From JAPOXR01 sp965219635 (GTDB taxonomy: Bacteria > Pseudomonadota > Alphaproteobacteria > Rhodobacterales > Rhodobacteraceae), in assembly GCA_965219635.1 (NCBI GenBank), contig OZ244783.1, forward strand, positions 1,984,001 to 2,048,000: a stretch of DNA of 64,000 nucleotides. The letters are read 5' to 3'. The notes beneath the pieces are model-generated. The model had not been told where the DNA came from. It did not search any database and worked only from the letters and a program-made list of their open reading frames with translations. The translations under genes were made by a program, and so were the position numbers. Positions within the stretch are counted from its first letter, which is position 1, and each line of letters opens with the position of its first letter. Positions 63,520-64,000 of this stretch are shown piece by piece.

Positions 63520-63596
63520 TGAAGCCGGATTTCTTGCTCTGGTATACCAAGTCCGGCCCGATGCCGGTCCTGCTCATAGAACAGAAACCGGCTTCA
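63520..63596 (-). terminator. Large inverted repeat downstream of the lpd gene
   Basis: Arms TGAAGCCGGATTTCT (63520-63534) and AGAAACCGGCTTCA (63583-63596) pair with a single bulge, around a loop that itself contains GGTATACC and CCGG repeats. It begins about 30 bp past the stop of the dihydrolipoyl dehydrogenase gene and could act as a transcript end or stability element; there is no clear T-run. Confidence 0.4.
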
Positions 63597-63627
63597 ATCG
63601 ATCGGCATGTGCAAGCGGTCCACTGGA

Positions 63628-64000
63628 TCACACATGAATTGCCCCATCTCCGCAAGCCAGTGCTGCTTCCCTGACCGCCTCGGAAAGTGTCGGATGGGCG
63701 TGGCAGGTCCGCGCAACATCTTCCGCAGCCGCTCCAAACTCCATGGCGACGCAAATTTCCTGAATGAGTTCGCCACAACTCGGACCGATCATGTGGCACC
63801 CAAGAATCCGGTCTGAACCTGTATCGGCCAGCAGCTTGATGAAGCCGTCCGCAGAGAGCGCCGCCTTGGCGCGCCCATTGCCCATGAACGGAAACTTTCC
63901 GACGGTGTATTTCCTTCCCTCTTCCTTCAACTGTTCTTCGGTCTTTCCGACCGAAGCCACCTCGGGATGGGTGTAGATGACAGAAGGAATAACGTCTGGG
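63628..64000 (-). CDS. lpdA: Dihydrolipoyl dehydrogenase, C-terminal part (runs off right edge)
   Basis: The last 123 codons of a dihydrolipoamide dehydrogenase. The reading frame enters from the window edge with PDVIPSVIYTHPEVASVGKT, and continues to the dimerisation domain: FPFMGNGRAKAAL, RILGCHMIGPSCGELIQE and CHAHPTLSEAVREAAL, which contains the His-Pro...Glu active-site pair of the second subunit. The protein is the E3 flavoenzyme of 2-oxoacid dehydrogenase complexes. The gene's 5' part is outside the window. Confidence 0.95.
   Translation of the reverse strand, partial: PDVIPSVIYTHPEVASVGKTEEQLKEEGRKYTVGKFPFMGNGRAKAALSADGFIKLLADTGSDRILGCHMIGPSCGELIQEICVAMEFGAAAEDVARTCHAHPTLSEAVREAALACGDGAIHV

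Overview
The window looks like one contiguous stretch of an alphaproteobacterial chromosome; by eye the GC content is in the high fifties. Three markers point there: both signature enzymes of the ethylmalonyl-CoA pathway (crotonyl-CoA carboxylase/reductase at 19333-20631 and ethylmalonyl-CoA mutase at 44937-46928), a TIGR02300/FYDLN-acid protein, and a DUF3329 membrane protein. The gene content is rich in solute uptake (two TRAP systems, one sugar ABC, one branched-chain-type ABC, one cobalamin ABC, one SulP) plus oxidoreductases, as in a heterotroph living on dissolved organic acids, sugars and N-heterocycles.

Region 1 (1-14912) is a carboxylate or sugar-acid catabolic block: SDR and 2-hydroxyacid dehydrogenases, an MmgE/PrpD protein, a PfkB (KDG-type) kinase, two TRAP transporters, a GMC oxidoreductase, a GntR/FCD regulator and a DapA-family aldolase or dehydratase. 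Four copies of a palindrome with core TTGT-N2-ACAA sit upstream of the kinase, both TRAP operons and gntR. Three of them overlap a TTGACA -35 box, which suggests one local regulon.

Region 2 (15092-24192) holds a DUF2283 protein, a large fibronectin-III outer-membrane protein with an autotransporter-like C-terminus, ccr, and a sugar ABC transporter with a DUF3329 protein. Region 3 (24461-31464) holds a polytopic membrane protein, a livKHMGF-like ABC transporter and ferredoxin-NADP reductase. A small accessory patch follows (31465-33899) with a retropepsin-like protein and a DUF5678-like partner.

Region 4 (33900-44173) is the most striking. It carries an enamidase, rmuC, and a tightly overlapping seven-gene operon: FAD subunit, fused 2Fe-2S/molybdopterin hydroxylase, 6-hydroxynicotinate-reductase-like protein, UPF0280, two DUF1185 proteins of identical length, and a MarR regulator that apparently starts with CTG. 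This matches the reductive (6-hydroxynicotinate to tetrahydro-oxonicotinate to enamidase) route of nicotinate breakdown. A MarR-type palindrome lies on the operon's -10 region, and a close relative of it lies in front of the ferredoxin-NADP reductase gene, a plausible electron supplier for the reductase.

Region 5 (44330-51720) joins the B12-dependent ethylmalonyl-CoA mutase to a btuDFC-type cobalamin importer that has a cobalamin riboswitch in its leader, followed by an Ldh2-type dehydrogenase. Region 6 (51738-64000) has a complete ISAzo13-family element, an unrecognised 473-aa protein, an AlbA_2/Schlafen-like protein, tRNA-Ala(GGC), then chromosomal housekeeping genes (TIGR02300, YgjP-type metallopeptidase, TIM-barrel isomerase, methyltransferase, SulP-STAS-cNMP transporter) and the 3' part of a dihydrolipoyl dehydrogenase gene running off the right edge.

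No searches were run. Family names come from reading motifs and overall sequence; substrates are inferences unless stated.
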